From positions 1 through 16,966 of the forward strand of contig JAHHUG010000023.1 in the NCBI GenBank assembly GCA_020024085.1: a stretch of 16,966 nucleotides of DNA, written 5' to 3'. Numbering within the stretch: position 1 is the stretch's first letter; each line of letters starts with the position of its first letter. Below are positions 1 to 7,482 of the stretch, in pieces. The DNA comes from Christensenellaceae bacterium. Lineage in GTDB: Bacteria; Bacillota; Clostridia; Christensenellales; CAAEEZ01. The notes under the pieces are model-generated. The model was not told where the DNA came from. It did not search any database and worked only from the letters and a program-made list of their open reading frames with translations. The position numbers and the translations under genes were made by a program.

Positions 1-20
1 ATACAATATAATAAGTAATA

Positions 21-52
21 AAAATAACCGACCTTATTTTAGGTCGGTTATT
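21..52 (-). terminator. Rho-independent terminator of the nrdD-trxB unit
   Basis: A perfect 12-bp inverted repeat (23-34 with 41-52, core ACCGACCT/AGGTCGGT) encloses a 6-nt loop. On the minus strand the stem runs into ATTTTTATTAC, a broken U-tract. On the plus strand the following sequence is a poorer U-tract, so the minus direction is favoured. It lies about 300 nt beyond the trxB stop, so the transcript would carry a long 3' untranslated region containing the 88-bp repeats. Confidence 0.8.
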
Positions 53-173
53 AATTTGGAATAAAATTTATGTAAGTATTAAACTATCACAATTAATTCT
101 AATCTTTTCTCAATGTTTAATTATAATTATTTAAGTCTTACCTAAATATTATTACTAATTAAATTAATTATTT

Positions 174-349
174 ATTCTAGTTTCCAAGCTCAGCCATAAA
201 TATTTCTTTTGTATTTACTTATCTTGAATAATGTAATTATGTTAAGAACTAATTTAAATACATTCTAGTTTCCAAGCTCAGCCCTAAACATTTCTTTTGT
301 GTTTACTTATCTTGAATAATGTAACTATATTAAGGACTAATTTAATTAT
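174..349. repeat. Two tandem 88-bp repeat units downstream of trxB
   Basis: Units 174-261 and 262-349 align without gaps and differ at about 8 of 88 positions. Each begins, on the plus strand, with the same 22 bases starting ATTCTAGTTTCCAAGCTCAG. At the next 88-bp step, 350-369, the end of trxB matches that start at 16 of 20 positions, and the trxB stop codon aligns with a TAG in each repeat. To the left, around 155-173, a weak ACTAATT...TTAATTAT match may be a third, decayed copy. No consistent reading frame or start codon is kept between units, so they are unlikely to be genes. They may be tandem duplications of the gene tail plus spacer, or the footprint of a small element inserting at the trxB 3' end. 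Confidence 0.85.
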
Positions 350-352
350 ATT

Positions 353-1276
353 TTAGAATCCAAACTCAGTTTGGTCAATGTATCTACAAGCAGCAAGTCC
401 ACAAGTAGAGCCATCTGCAACAGCAGTAGTAAGTTGACGGGTTGATTTAGTTCTTGTATCACCTGCGACAAACAAACCATCTACCTTTGTTTTGCAAGTT
501 TCATCAGCGATAATATAACCATTTTTATCAAGGTCTACCAAATCCTTAAAGATTTCGTTGTTAGGAGCTTGACCAACAGCAATAAACACGCCCTTTACAT
601 TTACATCAAAAATGCTACCATCTTGAGTATTTTTGAATATCAAACCTGTCAACTCCCCATCTTCTTGCTTAAAATGTTGTAATTGTAGGTTATGATGAAC
701 CTCTACATTATCTCTATTGCAAAGTGCCTTAACTAAACCAGGTTCGCCAAAAAACCTATCAAATAATGTAAGAACATAAACTTTTTTGCAAGAGTTTGAA
801 AGTAACATTCCATATTGTAAAGCAGTATTAGCATCGCCAATCAAGGCAACCTCTTCACCCTCGTAGAAAGCACCATCGCAAACAGCACAATAGCTTACAC
901 CGTGACCAACAAGGTCTTCCTCGCCCTCTACACCGATTTTTCTTGCTTTCGCACCAGTAGCTATAATTACAGATTTACACTCCCTTGCTTCATAGTCGGT
1001 AGTAACGATAAACTTATTGCCAACCTTTTCCACCTTTTCAACTTTTTCTAGCTCGAAATCAACACCAAGGTCAGTGATTTGCTCAAACAAATTACTTGTT
1101 AGCTCCTCGCCACTGATTTGTTTGATACTAGGATAATTTTCCACTCTTGGAGAAAGTGCGATTTGTCCACCGATTGTATCGCTTTCCAAAATTAAAACTT
1201 TTTTGCCACTTCTTACAGAATATAAGGCAGAGGTCATACCACTGACCCCTGCACCTATTATAATTATATCGTACAT
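353..1276 (-). CDS. trxB: Thioredoxin reductase-like FAD flavoprotein
   Basis: A 307-residue protein of the low-molecular-weight thioredoxin reductase family, which moves electrons through FAD and a CxxC disulfide to thioredoxin-type proteins. Seen: N-terminal FAD motif GAGVSG (8-13), GGQI (36-39), ATGA (106-109), redox pair CAVC (C130/C133), and the C-terminal FAD contact GLFVAGD. Length is close to the usual 310-320. The NADPH part is unusual: the expected GGGxSAxEE is LIGDANTALQ (145-154), and the HRRxxFR loop is replaced by TLFDRFF (170-176). The partner donor could therefore be something other than NADPH, for example NADH or ferredoxin as in the clostridial ferredoxin-dependent flavin thioredoxin reductases; this is inference. 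It starts 9 nt after nrdD and is almost certainly cotranscribed, so the probable client is the redoxin domain fused to NrdD. Family assignment is secure; electron donor is not. Confidence 0.9.
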   Translation of the reverse strand: MYDIIIIGAGVSGMTSALYSVRSGKKVLILESDTIGGQIALSPRVENYPSIKQISGEELTSNLFEQITDLGVDFELEKVEKVEKVGNKFIVTTDYEARECKSVIIATGAKARKIGVEGEEDLVGHGVSYCAVCDGAFYEGEEVALIGDANTALQYGMLLSNSCKKVYVLTLFDRFFGEPGLVKALCNRDNVEVHHNLQLQHFKQEDGELTGLIFKNTQDGSIFDVNVKGVFIAVGQAPNNEIFKDLVDLDKNGYIIADETCKTKVDGLFVAGDTRTKSTRQLTTAVADGSTCGLAACRYIDQTEFGF

Positions 1277-1285
1277 AATTCCTCG

Positions 1286-3643
1286 TTATCTATTCTCGAT
1301 ATATCTCTTAATTTCGCTTGCATTCTCGTACTTAACAACGGTTTCGCCATCACTAACAAGTAGTGTAGGAGCTTTTTTAACACCATACTCGGTTGTTAAG
1401 TTTTTATTTTGGATTGCATCAATTTGAGAGTATTGAATACCAACTTTATCTAGCATAGCCTTTGCCATTTTGCAGTTTGGACAAGTTGGGCTTGTAAATA
1501 ATAGTAAGCCTGCACTCATCTTTGAGCAACATTCTTCTTCCTCTTTAGCAAGGTTTCTATCCTTTAAGTGAGAATGCTCAATAACATACTCTTTTCTTGC
1601 CTTAAACTCTTCTGTTTTACCATCATTCCAGTTTTGAACTGGGCGATAATAACCAGTAATTCTACTATAAATCTCTGTCTTTCTGCCACAATCTGGACAA
1701 GTTGCAACCTCACCTGCAATGTAACCATGGTCAGCACAAATAGAATATGTTGGGCTTAAAGTAAAGTATGGTAAACGGTAATTTTCTGCAATCTTTCTTA
1801 CAAGGTTAGCAGCAGCCTTCCAGTCAGAAAGTTTTTGACCTAGGAATGCGTGGAATACTGTACCTGATGTATATAATGTTTGTAACTCATCTTGAATATC
1901 TAATGCCTCGAAAATATCCTCTGTGTAACCTACTGGTAAGTGTGAGCTATTTGTATAGTAAGGAACATTGTCATTCTCTGAAGCAGTGATAATATCAGGG
2001 AAGTTAGCCTTGTCGTGCTTTGCAAGTCTATATGATGTAGACTCAGCAGGAGTAGCCTCTAGGTTGTACAAATCGCCGTACTCCTCTTGATAATCAGAAA
2101 GTTTATTTCTCATAAAGTTAAGTACATCTTTAGTGAACTTTTGAGCTTCCTTAGTTGTTAAGTCCTTTCTAATCCATTTAGCATTTAAGCAAGCCTCATT
2201 CATACCAACTAGACCGATTGTAGAGAAGTGGTTGTTGAATGTACCAAGATATCTCTTTGTATATGGATACAATCCCTCGTCAAGAAGTTTTGTAATAACA
2301 TTTCTCTTAATCTTCAAACTTCTAGCTGCAATATTCATTAACTTTTCAAGTCTTTGGTAGAAGTCAGCCTCATTCTCTGAAAGGTAAGCAAGTTTTGGCA
2401 TATTAAGTGTAACTACACCAACAGAACCTGTTGATTCACCTGAACCGAAGAAACCACCAGACTTTTTACGAAGTTCTCTTAAGTCAAGTCTTAATCTACA
2501 ACACATACTTCTTACATCGCTTGGCTCCATATCACTATTGATATAGTTAGAGAAGTAAGGAGTACCATATTTAGAGGTCATTTCAAATAACAACTTGTTG
2601 TTTTCTGTCTCTGACCAATCGAAATCTCTTGTAATAGAATATGTTGGAATAGGGTATTGGAAACCTCTACCATTAGCATCGCCCTCAATCATAATCTCGA
2701 TAAAGGCTTTGTTTACCATTCTCATTTCGTCTACACAATCTTTATATTTGAAGTCCATCTCCTTGCCACCAACAATAGCTGGTAATTCTGCAAGGTCGTT
2801 TGGAACAACCCAGTCAAGTGTAATATTGGTAAATGGAGCTTGTGTACCCCAACGGCTTGGAGTATTAACACCATAAATGAAAGATTGAATACATTGTTTA
2901 ACCTCTTTATACTCTAGGTGGTCAGCCTTTACAAATGGTGCAAGGTAAGTATCGAATGAACTGAATGCTTGAGCACCTGCCCACTCGTTTTGCATAATAC
3001 CTAAGAAGTTTACCATTTGGTTACATAATGTAGATAGGTGAGCTGCTGGAGAAGATGTAATCTTACCAGGGATACCACCTAAACCTTCTTGAATAAGTTG
3101 CTTTAGTGACCAACCAGCACAATAGCCTGTAAGCATTGATAGGTCGTGAATATGTAGGTCAGCATTTTTGTGTGCATTACCGATTTCCTCATCATAAATC
3201 TCGTTCAACCAGTAGTTAGCTGTGATTGCACCAGAGTTTGATAGGATTAAGCCACCTACTGAATATGTAACAGTAGAGTTCTCTTTTACTCTCCAGTCGT
3301 TGATTTTTAGGTAATCATCAACAGTCTTTTTGTAGTCAAGAATAGTAGAACCCATATCTCTCATTTTTTCGTGTTGTTTTCTATATAGAATATATGCCTT
3401 AGAAACATCTACGAAACTAGCTTGGATAAGGATTACCTCTACTGAGTCTTGGATATCTTCAACCGTGATAACATCATCTTTAACTTTGTCGTTAAAATTA
3501 GCAACAACTTTAAGGACAATCATATCAATAATGTCGTCGTTATATGCTCTGTTAACAGCATCAAAAGCTTTTTCAACTGCAGTCTTAATCTTTGCTACAT
3601 CAAATGGAACAATGTTTCCATCTCTTTTCTTTACACTTAACAT
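1286..3643 (-). CDS. nrdD: Class III ribonucleotide reductase with fused C-terminal redoxin domain
   Basis: A 785-residue anaerobic ribonucleoside-triphosphate reductase, a glycyl-radical enzyme making dNTPs without oxygen. Domains: N-terminal ATP-cone (about 3-95, allosteric ATP/dATP site); catalytic barrel with C175 in GYCAGWS and finger-loop cysteines C381/C382; zinc site CADH...CPDC (C636, H639, C649, C652); glycyl-radical motif RITGYY with G664. After a linker with C705/C706, residues about 709-785 form a glutaredoxin/NrdH-like domain with CPNC (C721/C724) and the cis-Pro segment KKAPTLL. Ordinary NrdD lacks this domain and ends soon after the radical loop. Family knowledge: some NrdD subtypes take electrons from thioredoxin or NrdH-like proteins rather than formate, so the fused domain probably re-reduces the active site and is recharged by the adjacent TrxB. 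No activase gene nrdG is present in the window. The start has AAAGGA 6 nt upstream. Confidence 0.96.
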   Translation of the reverse strand: MLSVKKRDGNIVPFDVAKIKTAVEKAFDAVNRAYNDDIIDMIVLKVVANFNDKVKDDVITVEDIQDSVEVILIQASFVDVSKAYILYRKQHEKMRDMGSTILDYKKTVDDYLKINDWRVKENSTVTYSVGGLILSNSGAITANYWLNEIYDEEIGNAHKNADLHIHDLSMLTGYCAGWSLKQLIQEGLGGIPGKITSSPAAHLSTLCNQMVNFLGIMQNEWAGAQAFSSFDTYLAPFVKADHLEYKEVKQCIQSFIYGVNTPSRWGTQAPFTNITLDWVVPNDLAELPAIVGGKEMDFKYKDCVDEMRMVNKAFIEIMIEGDANGRGFQYPIPTYSITRDFDWSETENNKLLFEMTSKYGTPYFSNYINSDMEPSDVRSMCCRLRLDLRELRKKSGGFFGSGESTGSVGVVTLNMPKLAYLSENEADFYQRLEKLMNIAARSLKIKRNVITKLLDEGLYPYTKRYLGTFNNHFSTIGLVGMNEACLNAKWIRKDLTTKEAQKFTKDVLNFMRNKLSDYQEEYGDLYNLEATPAESTSYRLAKHDKANFPDIITASENDNVPYYTNSSHLPVGYTEDIFEALDIQDELQTLYTSGTVFHAFLGQKLSDWKAAANLVRKIAENYRLPYFTLSPTYSICADHGYIAGEVATCPDCGRKTEIYSRITGYYRPVQNWNDGKTEEFKARKEYVIEHSHLKDRNLAKEEEECCSKMSAGLLLFTSPTCPNCKMAKAMLDKVGIQYSQIDAIQNKNLTTEYGVKKAPTLLVSDGETVVKYENASEIKRYIENR

Positions 3644-3680
3644 AATTTCCTTTTTACTCCTAATGTTATTTAGCTTTTAT

Positions 3681-3710
3681 ATTATAGCAATACATAGTGT
3701 ATTTTGTCAA
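3681..3710 (-). promoter_or_regulatory. Promoter of nrdD-trxB
   Basis: On the minus strand TTGACA (3705-3710) and TATAAT (3681-3686) are separated by 18 bp. Both hexamers match consensus fully. The predicted transcript begins roughly 30 nt before the nrdD start. Two NrdR-like boxes sit directly upstream of the -35 element. Confidence 0.75.
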
Positions 3711-3717
3711 TACTATT

Positions 3718-3764
3718 CCACTATATTTTGTATGTACAAAAATAGTTTTCACTATATATTGTGG
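3718..3764. promoter_or_regulatory. Tandem NrdR boxes upstream of nrdD
   Basis: Two near-palindromic 16-mers, CCACTATATTTTGTAT (3718-3733) and TCACTATATATTGTGG (3749-3764), resemble the NrdR box, roughly ACACWATATATWGTGT. Their starts are 31 bp apart, three helical turns, which is the characteristic spacing for cooperative NrdR binding. They lie immediately upstream of the nrdD -35 element. NrdR is the nucleotide-responsive repressor of ribonucleotide reductase genes; its own gene is not in this window. A weaker third match (about 11/16) falls at 3687-3702, one more 31-bp step away and inside the promoter spacer. Confidence 0.8.
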
Positions 3765-3910
3765 TTTTATATTATAAGCAATATTATACATTTTGAATAG
3801 ATATTATACATTATGTTAGCACAAAACGGGGTTTATATACCCAAAATGAACACATTATGAAGTATTTGAAAATTACCGTTGTATAATTACAACATAAAAT
3901 ATAAATCTAC
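3765..3910. other. Gene-free stretch between the NrdR boxes and the kinase terminator
   Basis: No open frame here looks like a gene. It contains a 12-bp direct repeat ATATTATACATT (3781-3792 and 3801-3812, 20 bp apart), an imperfect palindrome GGGTTTATATACCC (3829-3842) and a perfect 6-bp inverted repeat GTTGTA-TAAT-TACAAC (3878-3893). None has a U-tract or a recognisable regulator consensus. Confidence 0.4.
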
Positions 3911-3953
3911 AAAAAAATAGTGACCAAAAAATATTTTTTTAGTCACTATTTTT
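3911..3953 (-). terminator. Terminator after the FGGY kinase gene
   Basis: A long inverted repeat with TAGTGAC/GTCACTA as its core and an A/T-rich inner stem lies 22 nt past the kinase stop. On the minus strand it ends in TAT then a run of T (complement of 3911-3917). Symmetric A and T runs on both sides mean it could also stop transcription from the plus strand. Confidence 0.85.
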
Positions 3954-3974
3954 ATTTACAAATATTATAAGATT

Positions 3975-5546
3975 TTACATATATCCTGGGTTTCTTCTTT
4001 GGATTGTACGAATATTTCTAAATATTTTTTTGTTAGCTTTGTATATATGGCTGTATACATCTTTGTAAATTGTATCGTACAATTTATGATTTTCCTCATT
4101 AGGTATGTATTCTTCCTTAATATGAGACATTGCCTTTACTGCCTCTTGAAGAGAACCAAACTCTCCAACACCTGTAAATGATGCCATTGCAGCACCAAGA
4201 GCTGAAGTCTCGTAGGTTTGAACCTTTTGAACAGGTACACCAAGCAAGTCTGCCATAATTTGACAAACAACCCTAGATGATGCACCACCACCCGAAATCA
4301 TTACTCGTTTAATATTATAGCCTGCCCTTTTCTCCATATTTCTCATACCATCGTACATAGCAAGACCTATGCCCTCAACGATTGCACGATATAAGTGGAT
4401 TCTTGTATGACAGTCACTAAATCCAAGGATAGAGCCTTTTGCCTCTGGTGTATTTACACCGGCTGTCCAATAAGGTTGAAGAACTAATCCCTCACAACCT
4501 ACTGGAATCTTTGCCATTTCCTCATCTAGTAATTTTTCTGGAATTGTGCCAAGCTCCTCTGCCTTTTTAACTTCCGGCTGTGCAAATTGGTTTTTAAACC
4601 AACTAATCATCCAATATCCCCTGAAGATAAGTACTTCTGGATTAAACTTTCCGTATTGGATAGATGTATAAGCAGGTAAAAATGGCATTGGCTCAACATA
4701 TTTATCTGTTGTAATTTCAATAGATGCAGCAGTACCAAGGCTGATAGCAGCAACATCATCGCCATCACAACCAACAGCAAGTGTCTCGCAAGCCTTATCT
4801 GCACCACTAGAAATAATAGGCAAACCTTCCTTAAGTCCAGTAATCTCTGCTATTTTTCGGCTAACCCTTGCCATTTGCTCGCAAGGTTTATATAGCTTGT
4901 CCACCATTTTATCCCTCTTGCACTCAAAGATACAAGATGTAATAGAATGGTCGCTTTGCCAACAACTATTTTTATGGTCATAAGGTACATGTCCTACTTG
5001 TGCAGCAGTTGAATCCATAAGTTCGCCTGTTAGCTTGTAGTACAAATAGCCTGATAACATTACAAGCTTTTCTGTTTTTGCCCAAATTTCTGGCTCATAC
5101 TTTGCAACCCAGTTACATTTTGAAGCAGCATATTGGCTAGCTACTGTATCTAGCATACCAACAAGCTTGTACAACCTTGTCATATTTTTTGGCATACACT
5201 CAACTGGGTGATTTACTATTCTTTGGTCAAGGTAAAGTATCATAGGGCGAAGAGGTTTCATATCCTTATCCAAGAAAATGATTGAGTCTCTAAAAGTATC
5301 AATACTCATAGCGACAACATCATTCCAAAGTTCGCCGGATTTCTCCTTGCAAAGTTTAGCTGCCTCAATAAATTTTTGCCAATAAAAGTCTGGGTCCTGC
5401 TCGGCAAAGCCTACTTGAGTTGAAAAGTAAGGCTCTTCAAACTCAATTTTTACTTTGCATCTAGTTTCACCAGTTTTATCAAACAATATAGCCCTAATAC
5501 TTTGTGTACCATAGTCAAAACTTAGAGCTAATGGTCCATATTTCAT
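3975..5546 (-). CDS. FGGY-family carbohydrate kinase (xylulokinase/glycerol kinase type)
   Basis: A 523-residue cytoplasmic sugar or polyol kinase that would transfer the ATP gamma-phosphate to a ketose or polyol. Seen: N-terminal phosphate-binding segment FDYGTQSIRAILFD (10-23), predicted catalytic base D250 in SGADKAC, second actin-like-domain phosphate motif ISLGTAA (268-274), and the adenine-site glycines SGGGASSR (418-425). Length fits the family (about 490-530); the last ~20 residues are basic. The start has AGGAG 7 nt upstream. It follows the FAD oxidoreductase gene by 36 nt, so the two are probably one operon: a substrate may be oxidised by the flavoprotein and phosphorylated here, or phosphorylated first. 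No transporter, isomerase or regulator is adjacent, so the sugar cannot be named. Substrate specificity within this superfamily is not readable from motifs. Confidence 0.88.
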   Translation of the reverse strand: MKYGPLALSFDYGTQSIRAILFDKTGETRCKVKIEFEEPYFSTQVGFAEQDPDFYWQKFIEAAKLCKEKSGELWNDVVAMSIDTFRDSIIFLDKDMKPLRPMILYLDQRIVNHPVECMPKNMTRLYKLVGMLDTVASQYAASKCNWVAKYEPEIWAKTEKLVMLSGYLYYKLTGELMDSTAAQVGHVPYDHKNSCWQSDHSITSCIFECKRDKMVDKLYKPCEQMARVSRKIAEITGLKEGLPIISSGADKACETLAVGCDGDDVAAISLGTAASIEITTDKYVEPMPFLPAYTSIQYGKFNPEVLIFRGYWMISWFKNQFAQPEVKKAEELGTIPEKLLDEEMAKIPVGCEGLVLQPYWTAGVNTPEAKGSILGFSDCHTRIHLYRAIVEGIGLAMYDGMRNMEKRAGYNIKRVMISGGGASSRVVCQIMADLLGVPVQKVQTYETSALGAAMASFTGVGEFGSLQEAVKAMSHIKEEYIPNEENHKLYDTIYKDVYSHIYKANKKIFRNIRTIQRRNPGYM

Positions 5547-5582
5547 AATTTTCTCCTAATTCTTTCTTAAGCTTGCTATCTA

Positions 5583-7355
5583 TTATTTATCCAACCACAA
5601 AGTACCACCTGGGTTCAAGATATTATTAGGGTCAAAGTAGTTCTTTAATGCTCTTAAAGCATTCATTTGAACTTCGCCTAATTGCTCTGCATTGTATTTT
5701 GCAAACAACTTACCAATACCGTGGTGATGTGATATTGATGCACCAGCATCACGAATAGCTGCAAGAACTCCACTATGGAACTCCTTGAACTCCTCAAGAC
5801 TAAGTGCCTTTTGCATCCAAATAAAGTATAGGTTAGCACCGTTTCTATATGGGTGAGAAATATGTGTAGTACATACTGTGTTAGGGTGAGATTTAACAAA
5901 CTTTCTAACAAATTGATGTACATAGTGTAGATTATCCCAGTTTACAGCACACTCTAATGTATCAATTACAACGCCGTAGTCTTGGAAGTTATCCCTTAGG
6001 TATGGGTCACTAAATCTACCTGCTGACCACATATCAACAATCATCTTATCTGTAATTTTTCTTGCTGGAAGTGAAATACCACCATTCTCTTTAGCTGCCT
6101 TTCTAAGTGTAGTCATTGCACACTTTTGATATTGGCTAGAACCATCAGTAAAGCCTACCATAAAGCACATTTTGCCAAGCTCTAGTCCTTTTGACTTGAT
6201 ATAAGCCTTGAACCAACCCTTGTCAGCAAGTCCGTACATATGCATACCTAGGTCTGTTTCCTCTGCATCAGAAATTCTAAAGATTGAAGGAACACCACCC
6301 TCTGCTTGCATAACTTGTCTCATACAATTTACACCACTCTCCCAATCCTTGAAGAAGTAGAAGAATGGAATATGTTTTTCACTAAGTCTGCTTAACTTAA
6401 GTTCAACTTCTGTCAAAATACCATAAGCACCCTCATTGCCCATCATCATTTGATTCATATCTGGACCAGTTGCTTTTCTAAATGTTCTCTCTGTTTTGAA
6501 AGTACCAATAGGTGTAACATAAGTTTGACCTAGTACTAAATCCTCAATCTTACCATAGTAAGCAGAGTTTTGACCTGCACCACGAGTAACTACCCAACCA
6601 CCAACAGTTGAATACTCAAAAGATTGTGGGAAGTGACCTAATGTATAAGCCTCGTGTGTAGGGAAGTTATCAGGGTTATTTAGGTAAGCCTCAAGTGCTG
6701 TACCGAACATACCTGGTTGAACAGTAAGTGTCATATCTATTGGGTTGAACTTGATTACCTTGTTGAATCTCTTTGACATATCAAGGGTAACATTTCTCTT
6801 AACCATAGGCTCAACACCACGAGTAACTGAAGAACCACCACTATAAACATAAATAGAGATTTTCTTTTCGTTACAATAATTTACAATTTTTTCGATTTCT
6901 TCTTGAGTTGATGGGTACAATACCAAATCTGGTACATTTTCAACAATACCCTCACGAAGTCTCATAAGGTCAATCATTGTTTGACCATAAGCAACATCAA
7001 GTCTAGCATACTTATCACTTGTGCCATTACCATCAACGAAACCAAGTAACTCCTTAATTTCATCACTTGTTAGTGCACACTTGTCTTCATAGTCTACTTG
7101 AGAGTCGCCAAAGTTTTGATGCTCTAAACAATACTTCTCATCGAAGTCAAGCACCTTTGAAAGATAATCAAACATACCTTGACTAGGTACCTTAAACTCT
7201 TTTTGATTACCCCACTTAAAGATTGCACGATAAGAACCCTTTGGAGATTCCTTCATATACCAATCAAGATTAACACCATTTGTATATTCTCTTGGGTGAC
7301 CAGCGATTGGGTCTTCTACTGTTCTCCAAGGTCTTTCTGGATATTTATTTGCCAT
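5583..7355 (-). CDS. FAD-linked oxidoreductase, alkyldihydroxyacetonephosphate synthase-like
   Basis: A 590-residue flavoprotein of the vanillyl-alcohol-oxidase/GlcD superfamily. Seen: PCMH-type FAD domain at about 145-320 with YSGGSSVTRGVEP (171-183), QSFEYSTVGGWVVTRGAG (244-261) and GPDMNQMMMGNEGAYGILTE (297-316); C-terminal oxidase domain with THISHPYRNGANLYF, a triple histidine HHHGIGK (H543-H545), and FDPNNILNPGG near the end. The HHH motif and overall length resemble alkylglycerone-phosphate synthase, the ether-lipid enzyme that swaps the acyl chain of acyl-DHAP for an alcohol. Many bacterial relatives are probably dehydrogenases of small hydroxyacids or polyols instead. Pairing with a downstream sugar kinase favours polyol or glycerol-type metabolism, but an ether-lipid role is not excluded. 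No N-terminal signal or membrane segment. AGGAGG is 8 nt before the ATG. Confidence 0.82.
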   Translation of the reverse strand: MANKYPERPWRTVEDPIAGHPREYTNGVNLDWYMKESPKGSYRAIFKWGNQKEFKVPSQGMFDYLSKVLDFDEKYCLEHQNFGDSQVDYEDKCALTSDEIKELLGFVDGNGTSDKYARLDVAYGQTMIDLMRLREGIVENVPDLVLYPSTQEEIEKIVNYCNEKKISIYVYSGGSSVTRGVEPMVKRNVTLDMSKRFNKVIKFNPIDMTLTVQPGMFGTALEAYLNNPDNFPTHEAYTLGHFPQSFEYSTVGGWVVTRGAGQNSAYYGKIEDLVLGQTYVTPIGTFKTERTFRKATGPDMNQMMMGNEGAYGILTEVELKLSRLSEKHIPFFYFFKDWESGVNCMRQVMQAEGGVPSIFRISDAEETDLGMHMYGLADKGWFKAYIKSKGLELGKMCFMVGFTDGSSQYQKCAMTTLRKAAKENGGISLPARKITDKMIVDMWSAGRFSDPYLRDNFQDYGVVIDTLECAVNWDNLHYVHQFVRKFVKSHPNTVCTTHISHPYRNGANLYFIWMQKALSLEEFKEFHSGVLAAIRDAGASISHHHGIGKLFAKYNAEQLGEVQMNALRALKNYFDPNNILNPGGTLWLDK

Positions 7356-7399
7356 AATTTAATCCTCCTAACAAAAAAAGTTTTTCACTTAACATATTT

Positions 7400-7427
7400 A
7401 TTTTATCAAATTAAAAATGAATGTCAA
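7400..7427 (-). promoter_or_regulatory. Promoter of the FAD oxidoreductase-kinase unit
   Basis: Minus-strand TTGACA (7422-7427), 16-bp spacer, TAAAAT (7400-7405). It would give a transcript starting about 35 nt before the gene, just ahead of its AGGAGG ribosome binding site. Confidence 0.7.
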
Positions 7428-7468
7428 TACTTGTCGGTCAAATAGCCGAATGATTTTTATAATATATG

Positions 7469-7482
7469 AACAAACGGTTGTT
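7469..7482. promoter_or_regulatory. Possible operator, CG-centred 14-bp palindrome
   Basis: AACAAACGGTTGTT has two 7-bp half sites matching at 6 of 7 positions around a central CG, the general style of LacI-family operators. It sits about 40 bp upstream of the -35 element of the oxidoreductase-kinase unit. No regulator gene is nearby. This is a pattern match only. Confidence 0.3.

Noticed and set aside
174..349. CRISPR array
   Set aside because: There are only two 88-bp units that match across their full length, with no short repeat/unique spacer alternation and no cas genes.
174..349. Small peptide gene in the repeats (MFRAELGN-like)
   Set aside because: The ATG is in a different place in each unit, the frame is eight codons or fewer, and there is no convincing ribosome binding site.
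2595..3800. Plus-strand open frames antisense to nrdD and across its promoter (2595-2876, 3449-3640, 3465-3800)
   Set aside because: They are shadows of the nrdD coding sequence and of the NrdR-box region, with no family motifs and no ribosome binding sites.
5583..7355. Firm assignment as ether-lipid (plasmalogen) synthase
   Set aside because: The HHH motif is shared with related flavoproteins, and no DHAP acyltransferase or lipid gene is adjacent, so only a family-level call is justified.
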